64,000 nt of DNA, taken from Caballeronia turbans (GTDB lineage Bacteria > Pseudomonadota > Gammaproteobacteria > Burkholderiales > Burkholderiaceae). Where the stretch lies: positions 28,430 to 92,429 of the forward strand of contig FCOD02000023.1 in NCBI GenBank assembly GCA_001544655.2, given 5' to 3'. The notes below the pieces were generated by a model. That model saw only the letters and a program-made list of their open reading frames with translations, did not search any database and was not told the DNA's origin. Made by a program: the position numbers and the translations under genes. Below are positions 20,141-36,418 of this stretch, piece by piece. Positions within the stretch are counted from its first letter, which is position 1. Every line of letters begins with the position of its first letter.

Positions 20141-20474
20141 ACGTCGAATCATAACACGGGGCCGGGCGCGCCCGGAAGCCACGCGTGAAATGCGCGGACC
20201 TTTATGACGCCCTCTTGCGCTTCGTGTCGTCGCCCTCAGATGCGGCCTATCGGCTCCCGGCAACGGATAGCAAAGTAGGCTAAGATGACATTTGAATAAC
20301 CCGGATGTGGTGCATTTTGCCCTTCGACGGATCATTCGCCGCCGTTCGCGAGCCGTTCTGGCGCACGGCGTGCGGGCCGAATACTGCCCGTTGGCGACGA
20401 AAATTTTTTTCAGTTTTGGTGTATCGTGGCGAGCATTCAAACGCGGGCCTCGAAACAATAGAGGTATTCAGACA
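20141..20474. other. Divergent intergenic region ffs / trxA
   Basis: This 334-bp stretch holds the ffs promoter on the minus strand and must hold the trxA promoter on the plus strand. An AT-rich tract (AAATTTTTTTCAG) lies around 20400. No open frame resembling a gene was found, and no riboswitch or repeat was recognised. Confidence 0.6.
20148..20153 (-). promoter_or_regulatory. ffs promoter -10 element
   Basis: TATGAT on the minus strand lies 7-8 bases before the start of the SRP RNA stem. A -35 match is weak (TTCCGG at 18 bp), as is common for GC-rich genomes. Confidence 0.55.
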
Positions 20475-20801
20475 ATGAGCGAATCAATCAAGCACATCAG
20501 CGACGCTTCTTTCGAACAGGATGTCGTCAAGTCGGATAAACCGGTCCTGCTCGACTTTTGGGCGGAATGGTGCGGTCCGTGCAAAATGATTGCCCCGATC
20601 CTCGATGAAGTCGCGAAGGATTATGGCGATCGCCTGCAAATCGCGAAGATCAACGTGGACGAGCATCAGTCGACGCCGGTGAAGTTCGGCGTTCGCGGCA
20701 TCCCCACGCTGATCCTTTTCAAAAACGGCGCGGTCGCCGCGCAGAAAGTCGGCGCATTGTCCAAGTCGCAATTGACCGCGTTCCTCGACAGCAACCTGTA
20801 A
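20475..20801 (+). CDS. trxA: Thioredoxin 1
   Basis: This 108-residue cytosolic thiol-disulfide reductant has the active site WCGPC (C33, C36) and the cis-proline GIPTL. The chosen start [13 protein letters not shown] matches the family; the open frame runs 183 bases further upstream but that part is unlike thioredoxin. It lies upstream of rho on the same strand with 272 bp between them, the usual trxA-rho neighbourhood. Confidence 0.97.
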   Translation: MSESIKHISDASFEQDVVKSDKPVLLDFWAEWCGPCKMIAPILDEVAKDYGDRLQIAKINVDEHQSTPVKFGVRGIPTLILFKNGAVAAQKVGALSKSQLTAFLDSNL

Positions 20802-20969
20802 CGGCATCATCGGCGGGCGTCGGCATCCCAGACGCCTGCCTCTGGCATTCGTATCGCCGCATCGACACAACCGAGCAGCGCGACCGGAATGCAGCCGATG
20901 TTGTCACGCGACAACATCGGCCGACAAGCCCCGCCCAAAGCCCACCCGAGGCCTGCGTGGCGTATGCTA

Positions 20970-20978
20970 TGCTAGAAT
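20970..20978 (+). promoter_or_regulatory. Probable extended -10 promoter of rho
   Basis: TGCTAGAAT (extended TGn plus TAGAAT) lies about 95 bases before the rho start codon. There is no good -35, which is tolerated with an extended -10. The intervening leader is pyrimidine-rich (TCACCTCTTCTCCC, CACCTCTCTCC), which could serve Rho autoregulation as known for rho leaders. The function is inferred. Confidence 0.45.
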
Positions 20979-21073
20979 CACAAGAGTTCAAGAAGTATTA
21001 AGTCTCGAGCGGTTCCGCTCACCTCTTCTCCCAAATCTTTCTGTCGCACCTCTCTCCCCGGCGGGAAATCCGT

Positions 21074-22339
21074 ATGCATTTATCCGAGCTCAAGTCTCAG
21101 CACGTGTCTGCACTGATCGAGATGGCCAATGGCCTCGAGATCGAAAATGCGAACCGCCTGCGCAAGCAGGAACTCATGTTCGCGATTCTTAAAAAGCGCG
21201 CCAAGGCCGGCGACACGATATTCGGCGACGGCACGCTCGAAGTGCTGCCCGATGGCTTCGGCTTTCTGCGCTCGCCCGAGACCTCGTATCTCGCGAGCAC
21301 GGACGACATCTATATCAGCCCGTCGCAAATCCGCCGCTTCAATCTGCACACCGGCGACACGATCGAAGGCGAAGTACGCACGCCGAAAGACGGCGAGCGT
21401 TATTTCGCGCTCGTGAAGGTGGACAAAGTCAACGGGCAGCCGCCCGAGGCCTCGAAACACAAGATCATGTTCGAGAACCTCACGCCGCTGCATCCGAACA
21501 AGCCGCTGCCGCTCGAGCGCGAAATGCGCGGCGAGGAAAACGTCACGGGCCGGATCATCGACATGATTTCGCCGATCGGCAAGGGCCAGCGTGGCCTGCT
21601 CGTCGCGTCGCCGAAGTCGGGTAAAACCGTGATGCTCCAGCACATCGCGCATGCGGTGAAAGCCAATCATCCGGACGTCATTCTGTTCGTGCTGCTCATC
21701 GACGAGCGCCCGGAAGAAGTGACGGAAATGCAGCGTTCCGTGCGCGGCGAAGTCATCGCCTCGACCTTCGACGAACCCGCCGCGCGTCACGTGCAGGTGG
21801 CCGAAATGGTCATCGAAAAGGCGAAGCGTCTCGTCGAAATGAAACATGACGTCGTGATTCTTCTCGACTCCATCACGCGTCTCGCGCGCGCCTATAACAC
21901 CGTCGTGCCCGCATCGGGCAAGGTGCTGACGGGTGGTGTCGACGCCAACGCGCTGCAGCGTCCGAAGCGCTTCTTCGGCGCGGCTCGAAACATCGAGGAA
22001 GGCGGCTCGCTCACGATTATCGGCACGGCGCTCATCGAAACGGGCAGCCGCATGGACGACGTGATCTACGAAGAGTTCAAGGGCACGGGCAATATGGAAG
22101 TGCACCTCGAGCGCCGTCTCGCGGAAAAGCGCGTGTATCCGTCGATCAACCTGAACAAGTCGGGCACGCGCCGCGAGGAACTGCTCATCAAGCCGGACCT
22201 GCTGCAGAAGGTCTGGGTGCTGCGCAAGTTCATCCACGACATGGATGAAGTCGAAGCAATGGAATTCCTGCTCGACAAGATCCGTCAGACGAAGAACAAC
22301 GCCGAGTTCTTCGACATGATGCGTCGCGGCGGAGGCTGA
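21074..22339 (+). CDS. rho: Transcription termination factor Rho
   Basis: A hexameric RNA helicase that ends transcription, 421 residues. The N-terminal helical and cold-shock-like RNA-binding domains hold residues 1-125 ([20 protein letters not shown]). The ATPase domain has Walker A in [10 protein letters not shown] and the Q-loop/R-loop region further on ([39 protein letters not shown], several conserved blocks). The length is the family's. A strong terminator follows the stop by about 25 bases. Confidence 0.98.
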   Translation: MHLSELKSQHVSALIEMANGLEIENANRLRKQELMFAILKKRAKAGDTIFGDGTLEVLPDGFGFLRSPETSYLASTDDIYISPSQIRRFNLHTGDTIEGEVRTPKDGERYFALVKVDKVNGQPPEASKHKIMFENLTPLHPNKPLPLEREMRGEENVTGRIIDMISPIGKGQRGLLVASPKSGKTVMLQHIAHAVKANHPDVILFVLLIDERPEEVTEMQRSVRGEVIASTFDEPAARHVQVAEMVIEKAKRLVEMKHDVVILLDSITRLARAYNTVVPASGKVLTGGVDANALQRPKRFFGAARNIEEGGSLTIIGTALIETGSRMDDVIYEEFKGTGNMEVHLERRLAEKRVYPSINLNKSGTRREELLIKPDLLQKVWVLRKFIHDMDEVEAMEFLLDKIRQTKNNAEFFDMMRRGGG

Positions 22340-22363
22340 TCCGGCTTCGCAACTTCAGCACAG

Positions 22364-22394
22364 AAAGCCGCCTGTTTCGTCAGGCGGTTTTTTT
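22364..22394 (+). terminator. Rho-independent terminator after rho
   Basis: Stem CCGCCTG / CAGGCGG with loop TTTCGT, followed by seven T. Confidence 0.92.
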
Positions 22395-22453
22395 GCGCCT
22401 TGCGACGGCGCCGCTCCGTACAATCCGGTCTATCGAAGCGATCTGAACGACCG

Positions 22454-23281
22454 ATGGCCAACCTCTTCTCCCGCTGGTTCGGCGCGCAACGCCGCGAGCG
22501 CGCGCTGCGCAAGTACGCGATCGACGACGACCTCTGGCAGCGCACACTGGACGCATATCCGTGCTTCGGCCATTTGAACGGGGACGACCTCGGACGCTTG
22601 CGCGAAACCGCGAGCCTTTTCATCGCGCAAAAGCAATTCTCGACCGCGCACGATCTCGAACTGACCGATCAGATGATCGTCTCGATCGCCGGGCAAGCCT
22701 GCCTGCCGGTGCTCAACCTCGACCTCGACCTGTATCGCGGCTGGGTCGGCGTGATCGTCTATCCGGGCGAGTTCATCATCAGAAAGACGGTCGAAGACGA
22801 AGACGGCGTCGTGCACGAGATCGAGCACGATGCGAGCGGTGAGGCGTGGGAAGGCGGTCCTGTCGTGCTCTCATGGGAGGACGCGCAGATGGTGGACGGT
22901 TCGGACGCCTACAACGTCGTGATCCACGAGTTCGCGCACAAGATCGACATGGTGACGGGCGTAGCCGACGGACATCCCCCGCTCTTTCGCCGCTGGCACG
23001 CACCGCTCGACACCACCGTCTGGTCGGATATCTTCGACAACGCCTTCGACCAGTTCTGCGCGCGCGTGGACGCGGTGCCGCCGCGGCGCTGGAGCCGTTT
23101 CGAGCGCGAATCGCTGATCGATCCTTACGCTGCGGACCATCCGTCCGAGTTTTTCGCGGTGTGCAGCGAGGCGCTTTTCGTGACGCCCCAGGCGTTCGAA
23201 GCCGAGTATCCCGAGCTTTATCGGCTGCTCGCGCGCTACTATCGGCAGGACCCGGCGAGCGTCGGCGCGCTCGACGCGTGA
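22454..23281 (+). CDS. mtfA: MtfA-like zinc metallopeptidase (M90)
   Basis: The 275-residue product carries the zincin motif HEFAH at residues 158-162 and the downstream glutamate region ADHPSEFFAVCSEALF, where the third ligand Glu lies. E. coli MtfA is a soluble peptidase that also binds the glucose-PTS repressor Mlc; whether that partner exists here is unknown. The ATG at 22454 gives the family N-terminus MANLFSRWFG; the frame is open upstream into the terminator region, which is not coding. It is transcribed in the same direction as rho but separated from it by a terminator. Confidence 0.88.
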   Translation: MANLFSRWFGAQRRERALRKYAIDDDLWQRTLDAYPCFGHLNGDDLGRLRETASLFIAQKQFSTAHDLELTDQMIVSIAGQACLPVLNLDLDLYRGWVGVIVYPGEFIIRKTVEDEDGVVHEIEHDASGEAWEGGPVVLSWEDAQMVDGSDAYNVVIHEFAHKIDMVTGVADGHPPLFRRWHAPLDTTVWSDIFDNAFDQFCARVDAVPPRRWSRFERESLIDPYAADHPSEFFAVCSEALFVTPQAFEAEYPELYRLLARYYRQDPASVGALDA

Positions 23282-23421
23282 CTTCCGCCGGAACGCCCGA
23301 AAAAGATGTCAACCGACTGATTTTCTGGCATAATCGCCGTTTTTCGACCCTAGGCAAGTGACTCGCGCGGCACTGCAAGCAAGTGCAACGGGTTGGCTAC
23401 CGCCAGATATCAGGAAAGACC

Positions 23422-23676
23422 ATGAAACAAGGCATTCACCCGGATTACCGCGAAGTCCTGTTCGTCGACATGTCGAACGACTTCAAGTTCGTGACCCGTT
23501 CGACCATCCAGACGCGCGAGACCGCCGAATTCAACGGCAAGACCTACCCGCTCGCGAAGATCGAAGTGTCGTCGGAATCGCACCCGTTCTACACCGGTCA
23601 GCAAAAGATCATGGACACGGCGGGCCGCGTCGAGAAGTTCAACAACAAGTTCGCGCGCTTCTCCACCAAGAAGTAA
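23422..23676 (+). CDS. rpmE2: 50S ribosomal protein L31 type B
   Basis: The 84-residue product starts [18 protein letters not shown] and lacks the CxxC zinc pairs of type A L31, so it is the zinc-independent form. In many bacteria the two forms are swapped according to zinc; in Burkholderia this B form is commonly the main one. The start has GGAAAG six to seven bases upstream. A terminator follows after about 20 bases. Confidence 0.96.
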   Translation: MKQGIHPDYREVLFVDMSNDFKFVTRSTIQTRETAEFNGKTYPLAKIEVSSESHPFYTGQQKIMDTAGRVEKFNNKFARFSTKK

Positions 23677-23694
23677 GTCGGGCTTCGGGTTCAG

Positions 23695-23726
23695 CAAAAA
23701 AGGGCAGCTTTGGCTGCCCTTTTTTG
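23695..23726 (+). terminator. Bidirectional-looking terminator after rpmE2
   Basis: Stem AGGGCAGC / GCTGCCCT with a 4-base loop, five to six A before it and six T after it. The following 200 bases up to the GT39 start show no gene. Confidence 0.92.
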
Positions 23727-23934
23727 TCGCTGACGGTTTCGCGTCATCCTTTCGTCGTCCATGCGGCGCCCATCGGCACCGCCTTTGCTGCATTTGGTAA
23801 GCGTTGTTGCGCGCGGTGACGGGAGCATCGACGAACCGCCCTTAACGCCGCCACGCGACTACAATGCCGGTTGCTCCAGCCCCAGGCTCGCCTTGCGCGA
23901 GATCAGCGGACCGTTTTCCATCAAGCCATCTCGC

Positions 23935-25698
23935 ATGCGATCTGTCGTTCGTCTGACCGCCTCCGCCACCAGCGCCCTGCCGCGCTGGCTGTTGCTCGCC
24001 ATCTGCATCACCTACGCATCGTTCGGTCTCTTCGGCCGCGACCCGTGGAAGAACGAGGATGCGGCCGGCTTCGGCGTCATGTGGACGATGGCCAACGGCG
24101 ACGCACGCGACTGGCTGTTGCCGAACCTCCTCGGCAAGGCGCCCACCGCCGACGGTCCGCTAATGTACTGGCTCGGCGCATCGGCCATTCGTCTGTTGAG
24201 CCCCTGGGTCGATGCGAGCAACGCCTCCCGCGTCGTGACGGGTCTGCTCTTCTGTCTGGCCTGTGCGTTCGTATGGTATTCGGCCTATCTGCTCGGCCGG
24301 CGCGACGAAGCCCAGCCCTTCAAATACGCGTTCGGCGGCGAACCGGAGCCCCGCGACTACGGCCGCACGCTCGCCGACGGCGCACTGCTCATCCTGCTCG
24401 CTTGCTTCGGCCTCGCCGAGCGCGGTCACGAAACCACGCCGCAGCTCGCGCAGTTCGCCGGCACCGCGATGCTCCTCTACGCGCTCGTGCGCAGCCTCGA
24501 CAAGCCGATCCACGGCGGCCTCGTGTGGGGCCTGGCGATCGGCGTGGTCGGACTGTCCAGTTCGCCGGTGCTCGTGTTCGCGCTCCTGCTCTGCACGCTC
24601 GCGATGACGATCATCGTGAAGCAGGTGCGGGCCGCGCCACTTCTGATTTACGGACTGCCGGTCGCCATCGTGCTGATCGCCGCGTGGGTGCTGCCAACGC
24701 TGCACTACTTCCCTGACGACGGCGAATGGTGGCTGCGTCAATGGTGGCGCAACAGCTTTTCGTACTTCTCGGGCACGCCCGGATCGATCTTCGGGTACGC
24801 GATCAAGAACCTGCCGCTCTTCACGTGGCCCGCGTGGCCGCTCGCGCTCTGGGCGTTCGTCAGTTGGGGCGGGCTGCGCCGCTCGCCGCACGTCGGGGTC
24901 CCTTTGTCGATCATCGGGCCGCTGCTCGTGCTGGTCGTCCTGCAGGCGCACGAGACCAACCGGCTCTTCATGCTGCTCCTGCCGCCGCTTTCGGTGCTCG
25001 CGACCTTCGCGTTGCCCACGTTGAAGCGCGGCGCGATCAACGCGATCGACTGGTTCGCGATGCTGAGCTTCACCATCATCGGCTCCCTGGTGTGGCTCGT
25101 GTGGACTGCCGGCATGTTCGGTTTTCCCGCGTCGATGGCGCGCAATCTCGCGCGTCTCGCGCCGGGCTTTCATCCCGAGTTCAAGCTGATTTCGTTCGCG
25201 TGCGCGGTGGCCGTGACGGTCTGCTGGTTTCTGCTCGCGCGCTGGCGGCTCGCGCGTCATCCGAAGGTGCTCTGGCGCAGCGTGGTGCTGTCGAGCGCGG
25301 GCACGACGCTCATGTGGGTGCTGCTCATGACGCTGTGGCTGCCGGTGGTGAACTACAGCCGGACGTACCGCGACGTGGCCGAGCAGATCGCCGATCACCT
25401 TCCGCCCGACTACACCTGCATCTCGCCCGTGCGCCTGGGCGACGCACAGATCGCCACCTTCGCCTATTTCGGCGGCATGCACTTCGCGTTCGACGAGGAC
25501 TGCGACGTGATCCTGCGCCAGGATCCGGCGGACTACGGAGAGCCGTCGTCGATGTCCGCATTCCAGTGGAAGCTCGTGTGGGAAGGCCGGCGCGTCGCCG
25601 ACCGCGACGAGCGCTTCCGCCTGTACGTGCGCATCGAGCGCCCCACGCCGCCGGCGAAAAAACCGCTGCGTCCGAAGAGCCTGCGCCGGACGCAGTAA
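23935..25698 (+). CDS. GT39 (ArnT/PMT-like) membrane glycosyltransferase
   Basis: A 587-residue polytopic protein with roughly ten or more membrane segments. The first periplasmic loop contains GRDPWKNEDAAGFGVMW, the acidic (DE) signature of GT-C enzymes such as ArnT that use lipid-linked sugars. The central part (YFPDDGEWWLRQWW) is another family block. Such enzymes decorate lipid A or proteins from undecaprenyl-phosphate sugars. The ATG at 23935 was chosen because the frame further upstream lacks hydrophobic or family character. A MATE gene follows after four bases. Confidence 0.85.
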   Translation: MRSVVRLTASATSALPRWLLLAICITYASFGLFGRDPWKNEDAAGFGVMWTMANGDARDWLLPNLLGKAPTADGPLMYWLGASAIRLLSPWVDASNASRVVTGLLFCLACAFVWYSAYLLGRRDEAQPFKYAFGGEPEPRDYGRTLADGALLILLACFGLAERGHETTPQLAQFAGTAMLLYALVRSLDKPIHGGLVWGLAIGVVGLSSSPVLVFALLLCTLAMTIIVKQVRAAPLLIYGLPVAIVLIAAWVLPTLHYFPDDGEWWLRQWWRNSFSYFSGTPGSIFGYAIKNLPLFTWPAWPLALWAFVSWGGLRRSPHVGVPLSIIGPLLVLVVLQAHETNRLFMLLLPPLSVLATFALPTLKRGAINAIDWFAMLSFTIIGSLVWLVWTAGMFGFPASMARNLARLAPGFHPEFKLISFACAVAVTVCWFLLARWRLARHPKVLWRSVVLSSAGTTLMWVLLMTLWLPVVNYSRTYRDVAEQIADHLPPDYTCISPVRLGDAQIATFAYFGGMHFAFDEDCDVILRQDPADYGEPSSMSAFQWKLVWEGRRVADRDERFRLYVRIERPTPPAKKPLRPKSLRRTQ

Positions 25699-25702
25699 CG
25701 CG

Positions 25703-27100
25703 ATGCGCGCGATCCCCACATACCGCGGCACGACCGGCATGTTGAGCGACGTGCGCAAGATCGCCGCGCTCGCGTGGCCGGTGCTGATCGGCCAGCTCGC
25801 GGTGATCGCGTTCGGCGTGATCGACACCGCGATGGTCGGCCGCTTCTCCGCGACGGATCTGGCCGCGCTCGGCCTCGGCGGCTCGGTCTATATCTCGGTG
25901 TATATCGGCCTGACGGGGATTCTCGTCGCCTTGCAGCCGATCGCCGGGCAACTCTTCGGCGCGGGCCGCGAAAGCGAGATCGGCGAGGAAACGCGTCAGG
26001 CGCTGTGGCTCGCCGCTGCGCTCACCGTGATCGGCTTCGTGCTGCTGTACTTCCCCGAACCGCTGCTCTCGCTCGCGAAAAGTCCGCCCGCGCTGCACGA
26101 CCGCACGGTCGACTATCTGCGCATCCTCTCGTTCGGGCTGCCCGCGAGCCTCGCGTTTCGGGTCTACAGCTCGCTCACCAATGCCGTCGGCAAGCCGCGG
26201 CTCGTGATGTTCCTGCAGGTCGGCGGACTATTGCTCAAGGTTCCGCTCAACACGTGGTTCATCTTCGGCGGCGCAGGCGTGCCCGCGCTCGGCGGCCCGG
26301 GCTGCGCGCTCGCGAGCACGCTCATCAACTGGGTGCTCGCGATCGTCGGCATGACGGTGCTCTTCAGGTTCGAATTCTTCCGCCCGTTCGGCATCTTCTC
26401 GCACTTCTGCTGGCCGGTCTGGCGGCGTCAGCTCGCGCTCCTGCGTCTCGGCATTCCGATGGGTCTCTCGTATCTGATCGAAGTCACGTCGTACACGTTC
26501 ATGGCGCTCTTCATTTCGCGCTTCGGTACCACGACGCTCGCCGGCCATCAGATCGCGGGCAATCTCGGCGCGGTGCTGTACATGACGCCGCTGTCGATCG
26601 GCATTGCGTCGTCGACGCTCGTCTCGCAGGCGCTCGGCGCCGGACGCTACGACGATGCCCGCTCGGTGTCGCGGCACGGCATCGGCATGGCGTGCGTGCT
26701 CGCGCTCGCGTACGGCGTGATCCTGATCGCGGCGCGTCCGCATGTGATCGCGGCCTATACGCCGGATGCGAACGTCATCGCGGCCGCGATGCCGCTCGTG
26801 CTCATCATCTTCTTCTATCACTTGTGCGACGCACTGCAGATCACCACCGCGTTCGTCCTGCGCGCGTACAAGGTGACGCTCGTGCCGACTGTCATCTACG
26901 CCATCGCGCTGTGGGGCATCGGGCTAGGCGGCGGCTATCTGCTCGGCTTCGACGTGGGCGGCGGCGTGCCCGAATGGCTGCAAGGCGCGCGCGGCTTCTG
27001 GATCGCGAATTCGGCGAGTCTGGGCGTCGCGGGCGTCGGCCTGTTTCTCTACTGGCGGCGCGTGAGCTCGCGGCACTTGAACAATGTCGACGCGACCTGA
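25703..27100 (+). CDS. MATE family multidrug/toxin extrusion transporter
   Basis: A 465-residue inner-membrane exporter with the two six-helix halves of the MATE fold (ALAWPVLIGQLAVIAFGVIDTAMVGRF at the start; GHQIAGNLGAVLYMTPLSIGIASSTLVSQALGAG in the second half). It is of the NorM-like group that couples drug export to sodium or protons. It starts four bases after the GT39 gene, so the two are probably co-transcribed. An alternative start is the ML at 25739. Substrates cannot be read from the sequence. Confidence 0.92.
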   Translation: MRAIPTYRGTTGMLSDVRKIAALAWPVLIGQLAVIAFGVIDTAMVGRFSATDLAALGLGGSVYISVYIGLTGILVALQPIAGQLFGAGRESEIGEETRQALWLAAALTVIGFVLLYFPEPLLSLAKSPPALHDRTVDYLRILSFGLPASLAFRVYSSLTNAVGKPRLVMFLQVGGLLLKVPLNTWFIFGGAGVPALGGPGCALASTLINWVLAIVGMTVLFRFEFFRPFGIFSHFCWPVWRRQLALLRLGIPMGLSYLIEVTSYTFMALFISRFGTTTLAGHQIAGNLGAVLYMTPLSIGIASSTLVSQALGAGRYDDARSVSRHGIGMACVLALAYGVILIAARPHVIAAYTPDANVIAAAMPLVLIIFFYHLCDALQITTAFVLRAYKVTLVPTVIYAIALWGIGLGGGYLLGFDVGGGVPEWLQGARGFWIANSASLGVAGVGLFLYWRRVSSRHLNNVDAT

Positions 27101-27222
27101 GCCGCTCGGCTCGCATCCAATGCGCTGATTTGTGTAGAAAAACATAAGCGCTTCGCTTCATCGGAAAGATTGACGTAAGGCTCCAGTAGAATTTCGCGTC
27201 GAGGAATGCCCGGAGCGAGCGG

Positions 27223-33258
<6,036 letters not shown>

Positions 33259-33262
33259 TGTC

Positions 33263-35473
33263 ATGAAACGCGCCGCCGGCTTCGTCACCGCGTGCGTTCT
33301 TTCGGCGGCGGCGCACGCGTCGCCGGGCTTCGACGACGTGCGCGCGAACTGGCGCAGTTCCGACTGGGTCCTGCTCGCCCGCGACGGCGAGCCGCTTGCC
33401 CGCACGCGCATCGACAAAAGCGCGCGGCGCGGCGACTGGGTCGCGCTCTCGAATGTATCGCCGGCATTGCGAGAAGCGATCGTCGTATCGGAGGACAAGC
33501 GCTTCTACGAACACGCGGGCGTCGACTGGCGCGGCGCGGCGGCAGCCGCGTGGGGCAATCTGTGGAACACGCGCACGCGCGGCGCATCGACGGTGACGAT
33601 GCAGCTCACCGGACTCATCGAAGCCGATAAATCGGCCGGCCGGCGCTCGATCGGCGAAAAGGCCGGGCAGACGATCGGCGCGCTTTGGCTCGAACGAACC
33701 TGGCGCAAGGATCAGATTCTCGAGGCGTATCTGAATCTCGTGCCGTTCCGCGGCGAGATCGTCGGGTTGTCGGCGTTGTCGCAGACACTTTTCGGCAAGG
33801 CGCCGTCCGGGCTCGACGAACGCGAGGCCGCGCTCGCCGCTGCACTCGTGCGCGCGCCGAACGCCCCGTATGCGAAAGTCGCCGCGCGCAGTTGCGTGAT
33901 CCTGCGCGATATGCACGCGCTGCACGGCGTCGCCCGAAGCGTCGATCCATGCGTCAATCTCGACAGCTACGTTCAGCTCACGCTCACGCGCACGGCCGCC
34001 GCGCCCGCCTATGCGTCAGGCGACGACGCCCTCGCGCCGCATCTCGCGCGACGTGTCGCGAGCGAGGTGCATCCGGCGGCGGGCGCACGCGTGCGCTCCA
34101 CGCTCGATTCACGCCTGCAACGCTTCGCCCGCGACACGCTCGCGCGAACGCTCGCCGAACTGAACGCGCGCGCGCATCCGCGCAACGTGCACGACGCGGC
34201 GGCCATCGTGATCGACAACCGTTCGGGCGACGTGCTCGCGTGGGTCGGCTCGGCAGGCGGTTTGTCGAACGCGCCGGAGGTCGATGCCGTACTCGCCCCG
34301 CGTCAGGCGGGCTCGACGCTCAAGCCCTTCCTCTATGCGCAGGCATTCGACGAGAAGCGCCTCACCGCCGCCACGCTGCTCGACGACGCGCCACTCGATC
34401 TCGCGACCGGCGGCGGCCTCTACATACCGCAAAACTATGATCACGATTTCAAAGGCTGGGTGAGCGTGCGTACGGCCCTCGGCTCTTCGCTGAACGTGCC
34501 GGCGGTGCGCACGCTCGTGATGGTCACGCCGCATCGATTCGCGAAGACGCTGGTCGCGCTCGGCATTCCCTTGTCGCGGGCGGGCGACTACTACGGCTTC
34601 AGCCTCGCGCTCGGCAGCGCCGACGTCACATTGGCGTCGCTCGCCAACGCCTATCGCGCGCTCGCCAACGGCGGCATCGCTCGCCCCATCTTCGATCTCG
34701 CCGAACATCGGCCGACATCTGCCGCAAACCGCGTCTTCAGTCCCGAGGCGAGCTTCATCGTCACCGACATCCTCGCCGACAACAACGCGCGCACGCGCAC
34801 CTTCGGCTTCGACAGCGTGCTCGCGACACGCACCTTCAGTGCCGTCAAAACGGGCACGAGCAAGGACATGCGCGACAACTGGGCGGTCGGTTTCACTTCG
34901 CGATACACCGTGGGTGTGTGGGTCGGGAACGCGGACGGCGCACCGATGTGGGACGTATCCGGTGTGACGGGCGCGGCGCCGGCGTGGAACGCCATCGTCA
35001 ACTATCTGAACCGGCGATCGGATAGCCGTCCGCCGCCAGCGCCGCCGGGCGTCGTACAGACGCGCGTCACGTATCAGAACGAGATCGAACCCGCGCGCAG
35101 TGAATGGTTCGTGCGCGGCACGCAGATGAGCGCCATCGGCCTCACGGCGAATGCGTCGCAGACCGCACGCGGCACGAATGCCGATGCACGGGCGGCACGC
35201 ATAGGTGCGCCCACGGACGGCACGATCTTCGCGCTCGACCCGGACATTCCGCCCGCGCGCCAGCGCGTGTTGTTCGAGCGCGCGGACAGCGGCGCGCGCC
35301 TTGCGTGGCGGCTCGACGGAAAGCCCTACGGCCACGACGCCCGCGCCGCATGGCTGCCGTGGCCGGGCCGTCACGTGCTCGAACTCATCGATGCAAAAGG
35401 CGAAATCGTCGACAAGGTCGGTTTCGAGGTTCGCGGCGCCTTCGCGAAAACGGCCTCGGCCGCGTCGAAGTGA
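33263..35473 (+). CDS. pbpC: Penicillin-binding protein 1C
   Basis: A 736-residue bifunctional peptidoglycan synthase. A signal/anchor at residues 1-20 precedes a GT51 glycosyltransferase domain with EDKRFYEHAGVDWRG near residues 77-91. The transpeptidase domain has the active site S351-T-L-K354, the SLN motif in LGSSLNVPAV and K529-T-G-T. A C-terminal BiPBP_C domain follows. It lies four bases after the alpha-2-macroglobulin gene. The ATG at 33263 (MKRAAGFVTA) was chosen over a TTG at 33245 that overlaps the preceding gene. The partnership of PBP1C with the macroglobulin is known from E. coli. Confidence 0.95.
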   Translation: MKRAAGFVTACVLSAAAHASPGFDDVRANWRSSDWVLLARDGEPLARTRIDKSARRGDWVALSNVSPALREAIVVSEDKRFYEHAGVDWRGAAAAAWGNLWNTRTRGASTVTMQLTGLIEADKSAGRRSIGEKAGQTIGALWLERTWRKDQILEAYLNLVPFRGEIVGLSALSQTLFGKAPSGLDEREAALAAALVRAPNAPYAKVAARSCVILRDMHALHGVARSVDPCVNLDSYVQLTLTRTAAAPAYASGDDALAPHLARRVASEVHPAAGARVRSTLDSRLQRFARDTLARTLAELNARAHPRNVHDAAAIVIDNRSGDVLAWVGSAGGLSNAPEVDAVLAPRQAGSTLKPFLYAQAFDEKRLTAATLLDDAPLDLATGGGLYIPQNYDHDFKGWVSVRTALGSSLNVPAVRTLVMVTPHRFAKTLVALGIPLSRAGDYYGFSLALGSADVTLASLANAYRALANGGIARPIFDLAEHRPTSAANRVFSPEASFIVTDILADNNARTRTFGFDSVLATRTFSAVKTGTSKDMRDNWAVGFTSRYTVGVWVGNADGAPMWDVSGVTGAAPAWNAIVNYLNRRSDSRPPPAPPGVVQTRVTYQNEIEPARSEWFVRGTQMSAIGLTANASQTARGTNADARAARIGAPTDGTIFALDPDIPPARQRVLFERADSGARLAWRLDGKPYGHDARAAWLPWPGRHVLELIDAKGEIVDKVGFEVRGAFAKTASAASK

Positions 35474-35680
35474 TGAAGGTCGGCAGACACCGCGACGTCA
35501 TCCATCCGGCATTTTGCAACGTTAAAGATTGTGCGGAAAGCGCGGTGCGCGCGGCGGGGTCGTGCACAATGCGAACCGTTATCGTTGCGGGACCGGGTTT
35601 TTGCCCTATCCTTAACGGCATCTTTCCGACTGGCCCGAACTTATCGATTCATCCTTTCTCTCTCAAGCTGGAGTGCCGTC

Positions 35681-36265
35681 ATGCTGAAAAAGCTGCTGAT
35701 GCTGTGCATAGCGTTGATGCTGTCGATGGGTGCGGCGTTCGCCGCGGTCGATGTCAATACCGCCGACCAAGCCGCGCTGGAAGCGGTGAAAGGGCTGGGG
35801 CCGGTGAAGTCGAAGGCGATCATCGACGAGCGCACGAAAAACGGCCCGTTCAAGGACGCCGACGATCTCGCGACCCGCGTCAAGGGGCTCGGCACCAAGT
35901 CGGTGGCGACGCTGGAGCAGAACGGCCTGACAATTGGCGGCTCGTCGCTGCCGCCTACGGGCAAGACCCCGAAGCCCGCGACCACGTCGACGCAAGGCGG
36001 CAGCGCCGCGCCGAACTCGACGGTGAAGTCATCGGCGGCGGCCACCGGCGCGACGTCGCCGGCGGCCACTACGGCGCAGACCCCGGCTACGGCACCTGCC
36101 GCGCCGGCATCCGGCACGAAGGCGTCGAAGAAATCGAAGAAGGAAAGCGCGGCTGCAGAAACGGCGAGCGCTTCGGGCCCGTCCGCCGCGAGCGACGCGA
36201 AGCCCGCCAAATCGAAGCGCAGCAAGAAAGACAAGGCCGCCAGCGCCGCGGCTGCCAGTCAGTGA
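35681..36265 (+). CDS. ComEA-like helix-hairpin-helix protein with Ala/Lys tail
   Basis: The 194-residue product has a signal peptide (MLKKLLMLCIALMLSMGAAFA), so it is probably periplasmic. A ComEA-type helix-hairpin-helix unit follows (VDVNTADQAALEAVKGLGPV, then KSKAIIDER and FKDADDL) at about residues 23-85. The last ~105 residues are a low-complexity Ala/Ser/Thr/Lys/Pro tail ending in runs of Lys. ComEA binds incoming DNA during transformation; the tail could add DNA affinity. No other competence gene lies nearby. ATG at 35681 has GGAG about eight bases upstream. Confidence 0.85.
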   Translation: MLKKLLMLCIALMLSMGAAFAAVDVNTADQAALEAVKGLGPVKSKAIIDERTKNGPFKDADDLATRVKGLGTKSVATLEQNGLTIGGSSLPPTGKTPKPATTSTQGGSAAPNSTVKSSAAATGATSPAATTAQTPATAPAAPASGTKASKKSKKESAAAETASASGPSAASDAKPAKSKRSKKDKAASAAAASQ

Positions 36266-36418
36266 TTCTTCGGGGAACCATGTCGAAGGAAAGTTGCCTT
36301 CGTATGACCATCGTTGAACGGCCGCTCGCGGCCGATGCCCGCGACGCCATGCCCGGTTCAAAGCCGGACGCGGCGGTGCGGGCGAACCCACCCCGCAACC
36401 TCTCGTAGTGAGACTGTC

